This document shows, piece after piece, positions 17,995-28,083 of a stretch of 51,333 nucleotides of DNA (positions within the stretch are counted from its first letter, which is position 1; each line of letters starts with the position of its first letter). Location of the stretch: contig JAASSR010000005.1 of assembly GCA_021767785.1 (NCBI GenBank), positions 1-51,333 on the forward strand, in the 5' to 3' direction. Source of the stretch: Methanolobus sp. GTDB taxonomy: Archaea > Halobacteriota > Methanosarcinia > Methanosarcinales > Methanosarcinaceae. The notes beneath the pieces are model-generated. The model was not told where the DNA came from. It was given only the letters and a program-made list of their open reading frames with translations, and made no database searches. Made by a program: the position numbers and the translations under genes.

Positions 17995-19896
17995 ATGTTT
18001 AACAGGATAGAGCTAACAGATGCAAGAATAGTCTTAATCTCTTTTTTTCTTGGTTTATCTCTGTGGCTAATTGATTCATCCTTAGATCATTTTTTTATTT
18101 CAGGCTCTTTTTCATTTTATAATCTCATCATGGAATTTCCTTTGTATAAGATCTACAAGAGTTTATTGATAGTGATATTTTTTCTTTTATTTGGTCTGAC
18201 CCTTTCAAAAACAGGTTATATCCCAGTCCGCCCTGACCATAGAGCGATGCGGAATAAGGAAAAAAAAGATAATATGCTGGATATACTGGCAATACCTGTT
18301 ATTATTCTGGATTCCGAAGGCAAAGTATCGTTTGTAAATAGCCATACACTTCAGCTGACAGGTTATGAAGAGAAACATTTATCGGGAGATCAGTGGTTTG
18401 AAAAAATGGTTCCTGAGGATTCCAGGTCTGAATTACTTGGCTTATGGGACAGTTTCGTTTCAGATGAGATCGATCATGTTAATGATCTTGAAGTCCCCGT
18501 TAGAATGGCTGACGGTTGCATCAAGACCTTTTCATGGAATGCAGTTGCATTTAGAGACGATAAAGATGATTTTCAGGGTGTTCTTATTTCCGGTGAAGAT
18601 GTAACCCGTATCAAAAAAGCGGAAAAAGCACTCATGCTTGATGAATCAAGACTAGAAGCCCTTGTAGAATTAAACCAATTCTCTGGTTCCACTATGAACG
18701 ATATCCTTAATTTTTCTCTGGAGAAGGGCGTGGAACTGACTGAAAGTAAGATCGGTTATATTGGTTTTGTTAATGAGGATGAAGCAACAGTGAATATATA
18801 TGCATGGTCAAGAGCATCAATGGATCTTTGTCGTGTTGAACTTATAAGAAAAACTTATCATTTTGAAGAAATGGGACACTGGGGAGAGCCGATAAGACAA
18901 AGAAAACCTGTGATTACAAATGATTATTCTGTGGATCTGCCTTCAAAAAAAGGTTTTCCGAAAGGCCATGTGACTGTTTATAATCATCTTGGTATTCCTG
19001 TTTTCAATGATGACAGGATAGTAATGCTTGCAGGAGTGGGAAATAAAGATGATGATTACAATAGTTCTGATATAAGACAGATAACTCTTCTTATGGAAGG
19101 TACCTGGAAGCTCATAGAAAGGAAAGAAAGTGAAGAGAGAATAAAAAAATATGCAGACGAACTTGCAAAGAATAACAGGGAACTTGAGTCTCTGGATCGA
19201 ATGAAAGACGAGTTCATGGCTAACATTACCCACGAGCTAAAAACACCTCTTATCCCTATAAAGGGATATAGTGAACTTCTTTTCGAAGGTCATCTCGGGA
19301 AACTGGATCAAGAACAAAAGAAAAGTGTTGGAGTTGTTTTGCATAATGCTGAAAGGTTGCAGAAATTAATAGACTCATTATTATACATGCAGAGCATCCG
19401 CTCGGGAAACATACAATATCACCTGGATTCAATAAGCATCAATGATTTACTGGATAAGGTCACAGATGACCTGAACTCTTTTTCTGATGAGAATACTCCT
19501 GCTCTTTACAGGGAATATAATAACTCTCTTCCTTTTATATGTGGAAACACAACCTATCTGGAACAGGTGTTTTTCCATATCATCGAGAATGCTTTTAAAT
19601 TCACTCCTCCGGAAGGCTCGGTAACTATTTTTGCTTCCCGGGAGAAATGGAATATCCATATTATTGTAAAAGATACCGGTATAGGCATATCAGAGAATGA
19701 GATGCCATATATCTTCAAACGTTTTTATCAGGCAGACGGATCTCTTACCCGGCGCTATGGTGGCAATGGGCTTGGTCTGTACCTGTGCAAAAGCATAGTA
19801 GAAGCACATGGCGGCTCTATCAGGGCTGTAAGTGAAGAAGACAAAGGGACAGAAATACATGTTTTTCTTCCGATCATTGAAGGAGATAAAATCTGA
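17995..19896 (+). CDS. Membrane sensor histidine kinase (2 TM, PAS, GAF-like, HisKA, HATPase_c)
   Basis: PAS 'LAIPVIILDSEGKVSFVNSHTLQLTGYEEKHLSGD', H-box 'FMANITHELKTPLIPIKGYSELL', 'DTGIGISENEMPYIFKRFYQADGSLTRRYGGNGLGLYLCKSIVEAHGGSI'. Confidence 0.92.
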   Translation: MFNRIELTDARIVLISFFLGLSLWLIDSSLDHFFISGSFSFYNLIMEFPLYKIYKSLLIVIFFLLFGLTLSKTGYIPVRPDHRAMRNKEKKDNMLDILAIPVIILDSEGKVSFVNSHTLQLTGYEEKHLSGDQWFEKMVPEDSRSELLGLWDSFVSDEIDHVNDLEVPVRMADGCIKTFSWNAVAFRDDKDDFQGVLISGEDVTRIKKAEKALMLDESRLEALVELNQFSGSTMNDILNFSLEKGVELTESKIGYIGFVNEDEATVNIYAWSRASMDLCRVELIRKTYHFEEMGHWGEPIRQRKPVITNDYSVDLPSKKGFPKGHVTVYNHLGIPVFNDDRIVMLAGVGNKDDDYNSSDIRQITLLMEGTWKLIERKESEERIKKYADELAKNNRELESLDRMKDEFMANITHELKTPLIPIKGYSELLFEGHLGKLDQEQKKSVGVVLHNAERLQKLIDSLLYMQSIRSGNIQYHLDSISINDLLDKVTDDLNSFSDENTPALYREYNNSLPFICGNTTYLEQVFFHIIENAFKFTPPEGSVTIFASREKWNIHIIVKDTGIGISENEMPYIFKRFYQADGSLTRRYGGNGLGLYLCKSIVEAHGGSIRAVSEEDKGTEIHVFLPIIEGDKI

Positions 19897-19950
19897 TCTT
19901 CTTTAATAGGAATCATTTAACAATGATCAGGGATATGTGCTATTGGTCCA

Positions 19951-21255
19951 ATGAGTTGTGAATACACCAAAATGATAATCGGCATGGATGACACGGATTC
20001 CAGAGAGGGTATGTGCACCACATATCTCTGTGCCCTTTTAAAAGATGAACTACGATCATTTGCAAAATTAATATCCGAACCTATACTTGTCCGCCTAAAT
20101 CCTACTATTCCATATAAGACCCGCGGGAATGCGGCGGTCGCTCTGCTGGTGGAATGTGGGGACCCTGAAAGAATAGAGGACCATGTAGCCGGAAAAGTTG
20201 GTTCCATGGCATGTCTTGATAATGAGAATACCAATCCTGGTATTGTATTTCTAACAGAGGACAGATTTGGTGATGCTAAAGATAAGCTCAGTGATTTCTT
20301 CAGACAGGCTGTAAAGGATGTCATTACAATAGGTGAAGCAAAAGAACTGGCATCAGAACTGTCTATTAATTATAGGATATTCAAGAACGGACGTGGTCTC
20401 ATTGGTGCACTTTCCGCATGTGGTGCAATGCTTGATTCCCGGTGGGATCACACTTATGAATATATTGCATACAGGAAAATGGATAGCTGGTGTACATGTC
20501 GTTCGGTAGATGAGCCTTCTGTCTTTGAAGCGGACAGACAAACATATCCTGATACCTGGGATACTGTAGATATAAAGAATAATACGATAGTTTGTGTTCC
20601 TCACTCTGGTGATCCGGTACTTTATGGTATCAGAGGAAAAGACGCTCCATCGGTGGAAAGAGCTGCCTCTTTTATAAGTTCAGAACCTGTTGACCGTATA
20701 TGTATTTTCAGAACGAATCAGGGTACTGATATGCATCTGATCCCTGTGTCAGAGATAAGTGATATTGAAGAAATGCATTCTTATATTCTTGAAGGAAATG
20801 TTTTTTCAGAGCCTGTTACTATAAGGGGCGGTCACACTATATTCTCTCTTAAAGATATCAAAGGGGGTATTATTGATTGTGCTGCATTCGAGCCCACAAA
20901 GAACTTCAGGGATCTGGTACGAAATCTCATTCCCGGTGACAGGGTTGTTGTTTATGGCAGTGTTACCGAAAGAACCGTGAATATTGAAAAGATGAAAATA
21001 GTCGGTCTTGTATCGAAGTATGAGGTTCGCAATCCCCCATGTCCTTTATGTGGTAAGAGAATGAAATCAGCTGGTTCCGGACAGGGCTATCGTTGCAGGA
21101 AATGCGGGACAAGTTCTATGTTCGCCGAAAGATTTGAAGTTAAAAGGGACGTAACATGTGGTTTTTATGAAGTTCCTCCATGTGCCAGACGCCATCTTGC
21201 AAAACAGCTTCTTAGATTTGAAGAAGAGGATATTCCTGTATTTCCTTCCAGATAA
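19951..21255 (+). CDS. tiaS: tRNA(Ile2) 2-agmatinylcytidine synthetase
   Basis: 'IIGMDDTDSREGMCTTYL', OB domain and C-terminal zinc ribbon 'CPLCGKRMKSAGSGQGYRCRKCGTSS', 'VPPCARRHLAKQL'. Confidence 0.92.
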   Translation: MSCEYTKMIIGMDDTDSREGMCTTYLCALLKDELRSFAKLISEPILVRLNPTIPYKTRGNAAVALLVECGDPERIEDHVAGKVGSMACLDNENTNPGIVFLTEDRFGDAKDKLSDFFRQAVKDVITIGEAKELASELSINYRIFKNGRGLIGALSACGAMLDSRWDHTYEYIAYRKMDSWCTCRSVDEPSVFEADRQTYPDTWDTVDIKNNTIVCVPHSGDPVLYGIRGKDAPSVERAASFISSEPVDRICIFRTNQGTDMHLIPVSEISDIEEMHSYILEGNVFSEPVTIRGGHTIFSLKDIKGGIIDCAAFEPTKNFRDLVRNLIPGDRVVVYGSVTERTVNIEKMKIVGLVSKYEVRNPPCPLCGKRMKSAGSGQGYRCRKCGTSSMFAERFEVKRDVTCGFYEVPPCARRHLAKQLLRFEEEDIPVFPSR

Positions 21256-21318
21256 TCTTCTTATGATCCTGGTTATTATATAATTCGGAGAGGATACGGG
21301 CCTTTGGCCAAACTTAAT

Positions 21319-22137
21319 TTACCTGAGGCTTTTCAAATCTGCAATAGCAGGTGCTTTTTGTTTATGCAGGTTCGCGTTAATCCTTTTTAAGACCGAATCC
21401 CTCTGTTTGACTGTAAGACCAAGGGTGTTCTGTGCAACCTGGGGACTTTCTCCTTCAAGCAGCAGAGAGAGGAACCTGTCAACCAGTTCATATGTGATCC
21501 CGAGTTCTTCCTCATCGGTCTGATCTGGCCACAGTCTGGCAGAAGGAGCTTTATTTATTATATCTTCCGGAATCCCTATCATCCTTGCCATTTCCCTGAC
21601 CTCTGTTTTGTATAGGTCACCAATAGGTTCAATGTCAACTCCGCCATCGCCGTATTTTGTGAAATATCCGAGCAGTATCTCGGTCTTGTTTCCGGTACCT
21701 ATGACCATTCCTGGCATTATGTTCGCGTAATAATATAGTACTGACATACGTATTCTTGCTTTGAGGTTACCATCTGCATGTGAATTTGATTTGCAGCTTT
21801 CGGGAATTGTATTCATGTATCCGGCAAGTATCTCCGAAATGTCCAAAGTCCTGAATTCGATCCCAAGCCTGCTTGCAACTTCGGTGGCATCAAGTACATC
21901 CTCTGCAGGTGTGAGCTTAAGTTCAGGCATATGTATGCCAAGCACATTATCCTTACCTATTGCTTCAACTGTCAGATAAGCTGTCAGGGCGGAATCGATA
22001 CCTCCGCTGATCCCAACAATTGCTGTTTTTACACCTGCTTCAGTTGTTTTTTCCCTGATGAAGTCAATGATGATATCTTTAGCTTTTGAGATGTCCATTT
22101 TATCAGGCCTGTAGTCTTTAATTCTGAATATCTTCAA
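21319..22137 (-). CDS. nadE: NH3-dependent NAD+ synthetase
   Basis: 'IVGISGGIDSALTAYLTVEAIG', 'VIGTGNKTEILLGYFTKYGDGGVDIEPIGDLYKTEVREMA', 'SARLWPDQTDEEELGI'. Confidence 0.95.
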   Translation of the reverse strand: MKIFRIKDYRPDKMDISKAKDIIIDFIREKTTEAGVKTAIVGISGGIDSALTAYLTVEAIGKDNVLGIHMPELKLTPAEDVLDATEVASRLGIEFRTLDISEILAGYMNTIPESCKSNSHADGNLKARIRMSVLYYYANIMPGMVIGTGNKTEILLGYFTKYGDGGVDIEPIGDLYKTEVREMARMIGIPEDIINKAPSARLWPDQTDEEELGITYELVDRFLSLLLEGESPQVAQNTLGLTVKQRDSVLKRINANLHKQKAPAIADLKSLR

Positions 22138-22232
22138 TTGTACTTATCTGTTGGCTTTGCCGGGCAGCGCAAAAAAACTTATTCTTTGGCTGAAAAAGAG
22201 TTATCTATATTCAGAAAGTATCAGGTGCTATT

Positions 22233-22712
22233 ATGGAATACTATATTGCCGATTCTGCAGTCTTTATAATGGGGACAGGGATTGAAGCTTACCGGATCAT
22301 AACCATCCCTTCTGTGACAGATGAACTGAAAAGTAATGAAGCATCCATGCGCTTTGAACTTGCCCGTGAGAACGGTGCACGTGTGGAAATTCCGGATGCT
22401 GACTGTCGTGAAGATGTCCTGAAAACAGCAAAACATACAAAGGATATTGAGGAACTATCTTCCACGGATCTTGATATACTTGCCAAAGCACTGGAATACA
22501 AAGGCATTTCCATACTTATGACAGATGACTATGCAGTGCAGAATGTTGCCAGGGCAATGGGTATAAAGGTCAGGTCCGTGGTCCAGAAAAAGATCAAGGA
22601 TGTGCTTGTATGGCAAAAGGAATGTGTGGGATGTAGAAGGCGTTTTGAAAGTGGTGATATATGTCCTGTATGTGGTTCTTCACTTAAGAAAAGGCGTAAA
22701 AGAAAAATATAA
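22233..22712 (+). CDS. nob1: Nob1-like rRNA maturation endonuclease (PIN + zinc ribbon)
   Basis: PIN start 'YYIADSAVFIMG', 'LSSTDLDILAKALEYKGISILMTDDYAVQNVARAMGI', zinc ribbon 'CVGCRRRFESGDICPVCGSSLKKR'. Confidence 0.88.
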   Translation: MEYYIADSAVFIMGTGIEAYRIITIPSVTDELKSNEASMRFELARENGARVEIPDADCREDVLKTAKHTKDIEELSSTDLDILAKALEYKGISILMTDDYAVQNVARAMGIKVRSVVQKKIKDVLVWQKECVGCRRRFESGDICPVCGSSLKKRRKRKI

Positions 22713-22764
22713 CATCTCTGTTGTTATATAACAGATAAAGTTAAAGATAATATGCGGGATTCAC

Positions 22765-23376
22765 ATGAAGAATATTGAAAAATTGATCCAAAAGGCCCTT
22801 GAATTGCAGGCTAATGGTCTTGTTACAAGGCAAATTGCAGATGAACTCAACGTTTCCCGGGAGACGGTCACGTGGCTTTTGACCCGTGCGAAAAAGGAAG
22901 AAGTACCTCCGGCACCTAAAGATATTTCTGTTAACTGGAGCAGCATTGGTAAGAGTGCGTACAGAATGCACCACATCAGTATTGCTATGTGTGATATGGT
23001 AATGGACACAGTTGAAAGCACAGGAACCGACATAGATCTGGTAGTTGGTATAGGTCTGAGTGGGGTACCTATTGCAAGTCTCATAGCAGAAGAGCTCAAC
23101 ACCGAGCTTTCAGTATATCATGCTTACAATGAGCAACATGATGAATCAAGATTGCAGGGAGCTTTCAGCAGGAATTTTGCAGGTATCAAAGGTAAGAAGT
23201 GTGTCATAGTGGACGATGTGATCACCACCGGTAACACAATGAAAGATGTTATCAACCAACTAAGAAGTTCCGGTGCAAAACCAGTGGCTATAACGGTACT
23301 TGTGGATAAGACCGGTTCAGAATCCATATCTGAAGTCCCTGTACATGCTCTTGTACGTATTGTACGTGTGGACTGA
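22765..23376 (+). CDS. gfcR: HTH-phosphoribosyltransferase regulator (GfcR/PyrE-like)
   Basis: N-terminal HTH '[25 protein letters not shown]'; PRTase motif '[39 protein letters not shown]'. Confidence 0.88.
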   Translation: MKNIEKLIQKALELQANGLVTRQIADELNVSRETVTWLLTRAKKEEVPPAPKDISVNWSSIGKSAYRMHHISIAMCDMVMDTVESTGTDIDLVVGIGLSGVPIASLIAEELNTELSVYHAYNEQHDESRLQGAFSRNFAGIKGKKCVIVDDVITTGNTMKDVINQLRSSGAKPVAITVLVDKTGSESISEVPVHALVRIVRVD

Positions 23377-23400
23377 AAGTAGAATAATAAAATAATATCA

Positions 23401-23422
23401 GTAGGAGTTATTCCACTCCTAC
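23401..23422. terminator. Hairpin at convergent gene ends
   Basis: GTAGGAGT-TATTCC-ACTCCTAC, 8-bp stem; overlaps the last codons of the minus-strand gene. Confidence 0.4.
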
Positions 23423-25531
23423 GGCACCTATTTTCTCTACGAGTTTAGAAAGCACTTCTGTTCGCATACCTTCTACGAACTTGATACTTCCTACTACCAG
23501 ATGTCCTCCGCCGTTCACTCCACCACCTTTTACTTCTTCATGGAGCTCCCTGACCATGCGGGGTATGTTCATCTTTACACCTTTTGAGCGGATAACTGCA
23601 AAATCAGGTCCGAAACCTATTGTTATTACCGGCTTTCCTTCATACTTCTTACACAGCCTGTCGTGCACCTCGCCCGATGTCTTTCCTGGTGGTGGGAATG
23701 TGAACTTGTGTGCGTAGTTCTCAACGTCCAGAACATTCAGAATGGCTCCATTGGGCAGGTCCTGGGACTTAACATGGGACATACATACATCTATCTGTTC
23801 TGATATCATCTCGTTTGCCTGTTCGCAAAGCAGTTTCACAAGATTCCTGTGGATCGTGTGGTCCCCGAAGTCAAGTATGTCGTCAAGGATACCTTTTCCG
23901 TTATTGAACTTCAGCCAGTACGCCTCGAAATCAAGTGCAAGGGCAATATCTTTCAGATCCTGAAGAGTGTACCTGTCGGACACCATTTCTATGTATTTCT
24001 CCGCTTCTTCCGCATCTGAACGATCACCTACAGCAGCCACAGCAGGAAGATGTTTTATCTCCTTCTCTACATCAATATTTATCATGCGTGCGACCTCTGT
24101 ACAGAGCATACCTGCTGTCATTCCGAAATCACCCCCTACATGTGCTGGATTAACATGGGCTAAGAGGTATTCATCAACTTCCTCGTCAGGATGATGGTGA
24201 TCGACAACTATCATCTGGATGCCGTATACTCTTGCCTGTTTCATTGCAGGTACGTCTTCCAGGGTGGAACCATTGTCCACACTGACAACAAGGGGCATCT
24301 TCTGTCCATGTCTTGCAATATCTTCCAGGGCGAAACTTATGTCACGAACAACATCTGTTACCTCATAGAATGGTGCTTTTGACGGTGCTCGTTTGTAGAA
24401 GTAATACTCTCCGTCCTGTCCGTTCACTTCTTTTATGAGAGGAATGATGGCCTTTTCTATTGCCAGTCCTGCGGTCATTCCATCAGCATCTGCATGGTGG
24501 CGCAATAGTATCGGTGTTGATTTTATGATTGCTTTCCTGATCTCCTTTGCAACTTTTTTCATGGCGGGCCTGAGTTTCTCGAGTACCTCACTCTCGACCA
24601 TGTACTCTATTTCATACGGTTCTGCTCTTTTGTCGATGGCAGCTTCAATTCGTCTGAGTATCTCCGCTTCCTTTGGACCTGTGAGGCGTTTCATGCTCTG
24701 TATTTCCAGCTGAACACTATCGCCTCTGGATGTTATCTCCCCGGTAGCTGCTACTATCATATCCGAAACAATTCCAGGATAAGCTCTCTCACCCGCACTT
24801 TCAAAGGCAGCACCCGATATCTGGCCAGTTTCATCTGCAATGGTGAATATGGTAGGTCCTGCGGTTTGTTTGACCTGAATTACCTCTCCTTCTACTCTTA
24901 CAGTCTTACCGACCATTTTGGATACTTCACTTGCAAGCTTTACAGGCAGGTTCTTTTCAAGTTCTATGGTCTGGTATTCTTTAATCTTATGTGGTACCAG
25001 GTCCATTTTTCCTTTGGATTTGATTTCTTTGAGGTTGACGATCACAGCTTCTCCAACGTCTAACGAACCTTTCATGTTACTGGAATGTATCAGACCTCTC
25101 AGGTTTGAGTTAAGATCAACGAACACGCCGAAATCAGCGATGTTCCTGACTGTGGAATGATACATTTTCCCCACTTCCATTTCATCAATGGTGCAGGAGT
25201 TGTCAAGTTTATAGACTATCTGTTTTCTGGCACAGGCGGGACATACCTCTTCACCTTCATACAATCCATCTATACTTGCTCCGCATACTTTACATTTATA
25301 AAAAGCACCTTTTCCGGAACAGGCTGTACATTTATCTTTTATCTCTATCTCTCCGCTTCCCCCACAGTTACTGCAGACAGAACCGTTTTTTAAAAAATCT
25401 GCCATATCCTTCTCTGAAAGCTTCATCAGGTCTACGGATTTGGATTTCCCGCTTCCTTTGCATTCGGGACATTTATCAGTGCCGGTGACACTATAGCCTT
25501 TACCGTTGCACTCTATACATTTCTCGCTCAT
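23408..25531 (-). CDS. Archaeal RecJ-like DHH phosphoesterase with DnaJ-type zinc finger, S1 and OB domains (COG1107-like)
   Basis: CxxCxGxG repeats, S1 'KMYHSTVRNIADFGVFVDLNSNLRGLIHSSNM', 'ILLRHHADADGMTAGLAIEKA', 'VVSVDNGST', 'VVDHHHPDEEVD', DHHA1 'GGGVNGGGHLVVGSIKF'. Confidence 0.92.
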   Translation of the reverse strand: MSEKCIECNGKGYSVTGTDKCPECKGSGKSKSVDLMKLSEKDMADFLKNGSVCSNCGGSGEIEIKDKCTACSGKGAFYKCKVCGASIDGLYEGEEVCPACARKQIVYKLDNSCTIDEMEVGKMYHSTVRNIADFGVFVDLNSNLRGLIHSSNMKGSLDVGEAVIVNLKEIKSKGKMDLVPHKIKEYQTIELEKNLPVKLASEVSKMVGKTVRVEGEVIQVKQTAGPTIFTIADETGQISGAAFESAGERAYPGIVSDMIVAATGEITSRGDSVQLEIQSMKRLTGPKEAEILRRIEAAIDKRAEPYEIEYMVESEVLEKLRPAMKKVAKEIRKAIIKSTPILLRHHADADGMTAGLAIEKAIIPLIKEVNGQDGEYYFYKRAPSKAPFYEVTDVVRDISFALEDIARHGQKMPLVVSVDNGSTLEDVPAMKQARVYGIQMIVVDHHHPDEEVDEYLLAHVNPAHVGGDFGMTAGMLCTEVARMINIDVEKEIKHLPAVAAVGDRSDAEEAEKYIEMVSDRYTLQDLKDIALALDFEAYWLKFNNGKGILDDILDFGDHTIHRNLVKLLCEQANEMISEQIDVCMSHVKSQDLPNGAILNVLDVENYAHKFTFPPPGKTSGEVHDRLCKKYEGKPVITIGFGPDFAVIRSKGVKMNIPRMVRELHEEVKGGGVNGGGHLVVGSIKFVEGMRTEVLSKLVEKIGAVGVE

Positions 25532-25919
25532 TGTATCTAGTGTTAGATAGTGTACGTTGGATTTATGTTTTTGCTTGCATGCAGATTAAAGAAATATTGT
25601 TTATTTATATATTATACTTGTATATCTATTATCAGATAGCGTTTTTTTAACATTGTTTGAAATAATTAACATCAAAATCAATCACATTAATAAATAATAA
25701 ATGAGTTCTGTTATTTGGTGGGTCTGAAATGTTATTTCAATAATAACAGCTTGCTTTCATACTTTCGTGTACATCCCCTCAACAAGAAATCAGACCCAAC
25801 CTTCTATAAACTCACTGTGCTTTTTTTGATTGGCTCAACACGCTAACAGAGACCGGTATCTTTTTAATAATCAATTCCTTTATATATATTTACATAAGTT
25901 TCTCTAGGAGAGTGGTTAT

Positions 25920-26690
25920 ACGGAATTAATAGATTTTATTTTACCTTTAGCTATTGTGTTAGTTCTGATTCTGTCAAAAGCAATCAAGATAGTCAATGAA
26001 TATGAGCGTGTGGTTATCTTCCGTCTTGGAAGGCTAAGTGGTGTAAAAGGACCTGGTCTGTTCCTGATAATTCCTATTATCGATTCTGTTGTGAAGGTTG
26101 ACCTGCGTGTTGTCACTATTGATGTACCCAAACAGGCAGTAATCACAAGGGATAATGTAACAGTTGCTGTTGATGCGGTGGTCTATTATCAGGTAATTGA
26201 ACCTTCAAAAGCTGTTAATGAGGTTGAGAACTTCAAGTATGCAACGGCTATGCTTTCACAGACAACGCTGCGTGATGTTATTGGTCAGATCGATCTTGAT
26301 GACGTGCTCTCAAAAAGAGATGATATCAACAAAAGCATCCAGGAGCTACTTGACGTCTCAACCGATCCCTGGGGGATCAAGGTCACAAGTGTGACTTTAA
26401 GGGATGTCAGTATTGACGATGCCATGCAACGTGCGATTGCAAAGCAGGCGGAGGCTGAACGTGAGAAGCGCTCCCGTATCATACTTGCAGATGGTGAGTT
26501 CATTGCTGCTACTAAAATGAAAGATGCTGCACGCATGTATGCAGAAGTACCTGTTGCCATCAAACTCAGGGAATTGCAGACCTACGCTGAAATTGCACGG
26601 GAAAGGAACATGATAGTTGTATCCAGTTCTGGTTCAGATGATATTGCAGATATAGTAGCGATGTCAAAGGCCTTTTCAAACAAGGAATGA
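25920..26690 (+). CDS. Slipin/stomatin-prohibitin (SPFH) family protein; ORF track starts at GTG 25956, conserved TM anchor begins ~25920
   Basis: 'IKIVNEYERVVIFRLGRLSGVKGPGLFLIIPIIDSVVKVDLRVVTIDVPKQAVITRDNVTVAVDAVVYYQV'; upstream in-frame ELIDFILPLAI. Confidence 0.9.
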   Translation, partial: TELIDFILPLAIVLVLILSKAIKIVNEYERVVIFRLGRLSGVKGPGLFLIIPIIDSVVKVDLRVVTIDVPKQAVITRDNVTVAVDAVVYYQVIEPSKAVNEVENFKYATAMLSQTTLRDVIGQIDLDDVLSKRDDINKSIQELLDVSTDPWGIKVTSVTLRDVSIDDAMQRAIAKQAEAEREKRSRIILADGEFIAATKMKDAARMYAEVPVAIKLRELQTYAEIARERNMIVVSSSGSDDIADIVAMSKAFSNKE

Positions 26691-26701
26691 ACGGAGGGAA
26701 T

Positions 26702-28030
26702 ATGAAACATAAGTTCAGGTCATACCTGAGCATTTTTCTTTTTTTGATATTATTTTTGTCTCAGTTATCAGGTCTGAGCTGCGCAGCCAATGACCGTAAA
26801 GTTCTTGTGCTTGAGGTCTCGGATTCCATTACTCCGGTATCTGATGATATTGTTGAGGACGCAATAGCCTTTGCTGAGAATGATAACTATGAAGCTCTGG
26901 TGATCACTCTCAATACTCCGGGTGGAGGTCTTGATGAAACGCTTAACATAATAGAACAGATATCTGCAACAGATGTTCCTGTGATAGGCTATGTTTATCC
27001 AGAAGGCACAAAGGCCTGGTCGGCAGGTACCCTGATCCTGATAAGTACGGATATTGCAGCAATGGCACCCTATACTGTTATAGGCTCGGCTCAACCGGTT
27101 ACTGTGACAACCGGAGGTAGTGAACCTGTTGAAGATGCAAAGATAATTAATGCTCTTGTTAAAAGGGCAACTGAGAATGCCAGGAAATATGATCGAAACC
27201 AGACCGCTGCAGAACAGTTCATTACAGAAAACCTTAACCTTGATGCAGATACGGCCCTTAAATATGATGTTATTGAATATGTTGCCTCTGATCTTGATGA
27301 CCTGATGTCACAGGTGGATGGTGAAGAGGTAAAGGGCAGTGTTCTCAATACGGATGGTGCTGATATTACCTTTTATGAACCATCCCTGAGACTTTCGTTC
27401 CTGAACATAATATCAAACCCCATAGTGTCGTCTCTGCTTTTGCTTCTTGGTGTTTATGCAGTGATCCTCGGAATTTCCAATCCGGGTTTCGGTGCTGAAC
27501 TTTTCGGTATAGTTGCCATAGCTCTGGGACTCATAGGTACTGGTTTTGATGTGAATATCGGTGCATTGTTCCTGATAATTGTCGGTGTACTGCTTATGAT
27601 ACTTGAATTCCAGGCTCCGGGTTTCGGGGTTTTCGGTATCGCGGGTTTTGTGTGTATAATTGCAGGTAGCGTATTACTTGCTCCTACGGATTTCCCGCGC
27701 AACTACACTCCGGCGGAATTCCAGAGGACACTTATTATTTCGGTATCCACACCTACTATTATTCTTGGTCTTTTCCTGATATTCGTGGTCTATAAAGTGT
27801 TCGAAGTGAGAAGAAAAAGGCCGCTTTTCGGAGAACTTGTTGGTGATACCGGAAGGGCTACCGAACCCATCGGAAATGGCCTGGAGGGTTACATTCTTCA
27901 TCGTGGACAGTACTGGAAGGCACGTTCTTCGGAGACCATCGAAAAAGGGGATAAGGTTAAAATCATCGAAAAAGACGGTGTTGTGCTTGTGGTCGAAAAA
28001 CAGAAGGATGAAGAGAAAATAGAACAGTAG
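26702..28030 (+). CDS. nfeD: NfeD-family membrane-bound serine protease (ClpP-like)
   Basis: 'ALVITLNTPGGGLDETLNIIEQI', 'GTLILISTDIAAMAPYTVIGSAQPV', TM block with NfeD C-terminal OB domain; partner of slipin. Confidence 0.9.
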   Translation: MKHKFRSYLSIFLFLILFLSQLSGLSCAANDRKVLVLEVSDSITPVSDDIVEDAIAFAENDNYEALVITLNTPGGGLDETLNIIEQISATDVPVIGYVYPEGTKAWSAGTLILISTDIAAMAPYTVIGSAQPVTVTTGGSEPVEDAKIINALVKRATENARKYDRNQTAAEQFITENLNLDADTALKYDVIEYVASDLDDLMSQVDGEEVKGSVLNTDGADITFYEPSLRLSFLNIISNPIVSSLLLLLGVYAVILGISNPGFGAELFGIVAIALGLIGTGFDVNIGALFLIIVGVLLMILEFQAPGFGVFGIAGFVCIIAGSVLLAPTDFPRNYTPAEFQRTLIISVSTPTIILGLFLIFVVYKVFEVRRKRPLFGELVGDTGRATEPIGNGLEGYILHRGQYWKARSSETIEKGDKVKIIEKDGVVLVVEKQKDEEKIEQ

Positions 28031-28083
28031 TTATTTATATTAAAATAAAAGGATGAGTAATAGAAATGAAATCTGAAAAGTTT

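Noticed and set aside
23408-25531. Unusual DnaJ-ZF + S1 + OB + DHH fusion considered as novel
   Set aside because: Matches a known, widespread euryarchaeal RecJ-like architecture (COG1107)
25920-28030. Slipin-NfeD pair considered as a novel system
   Set aside because: Well-known conserved operon in archaea and bacteria; only the start codon and upstream element seem unusual
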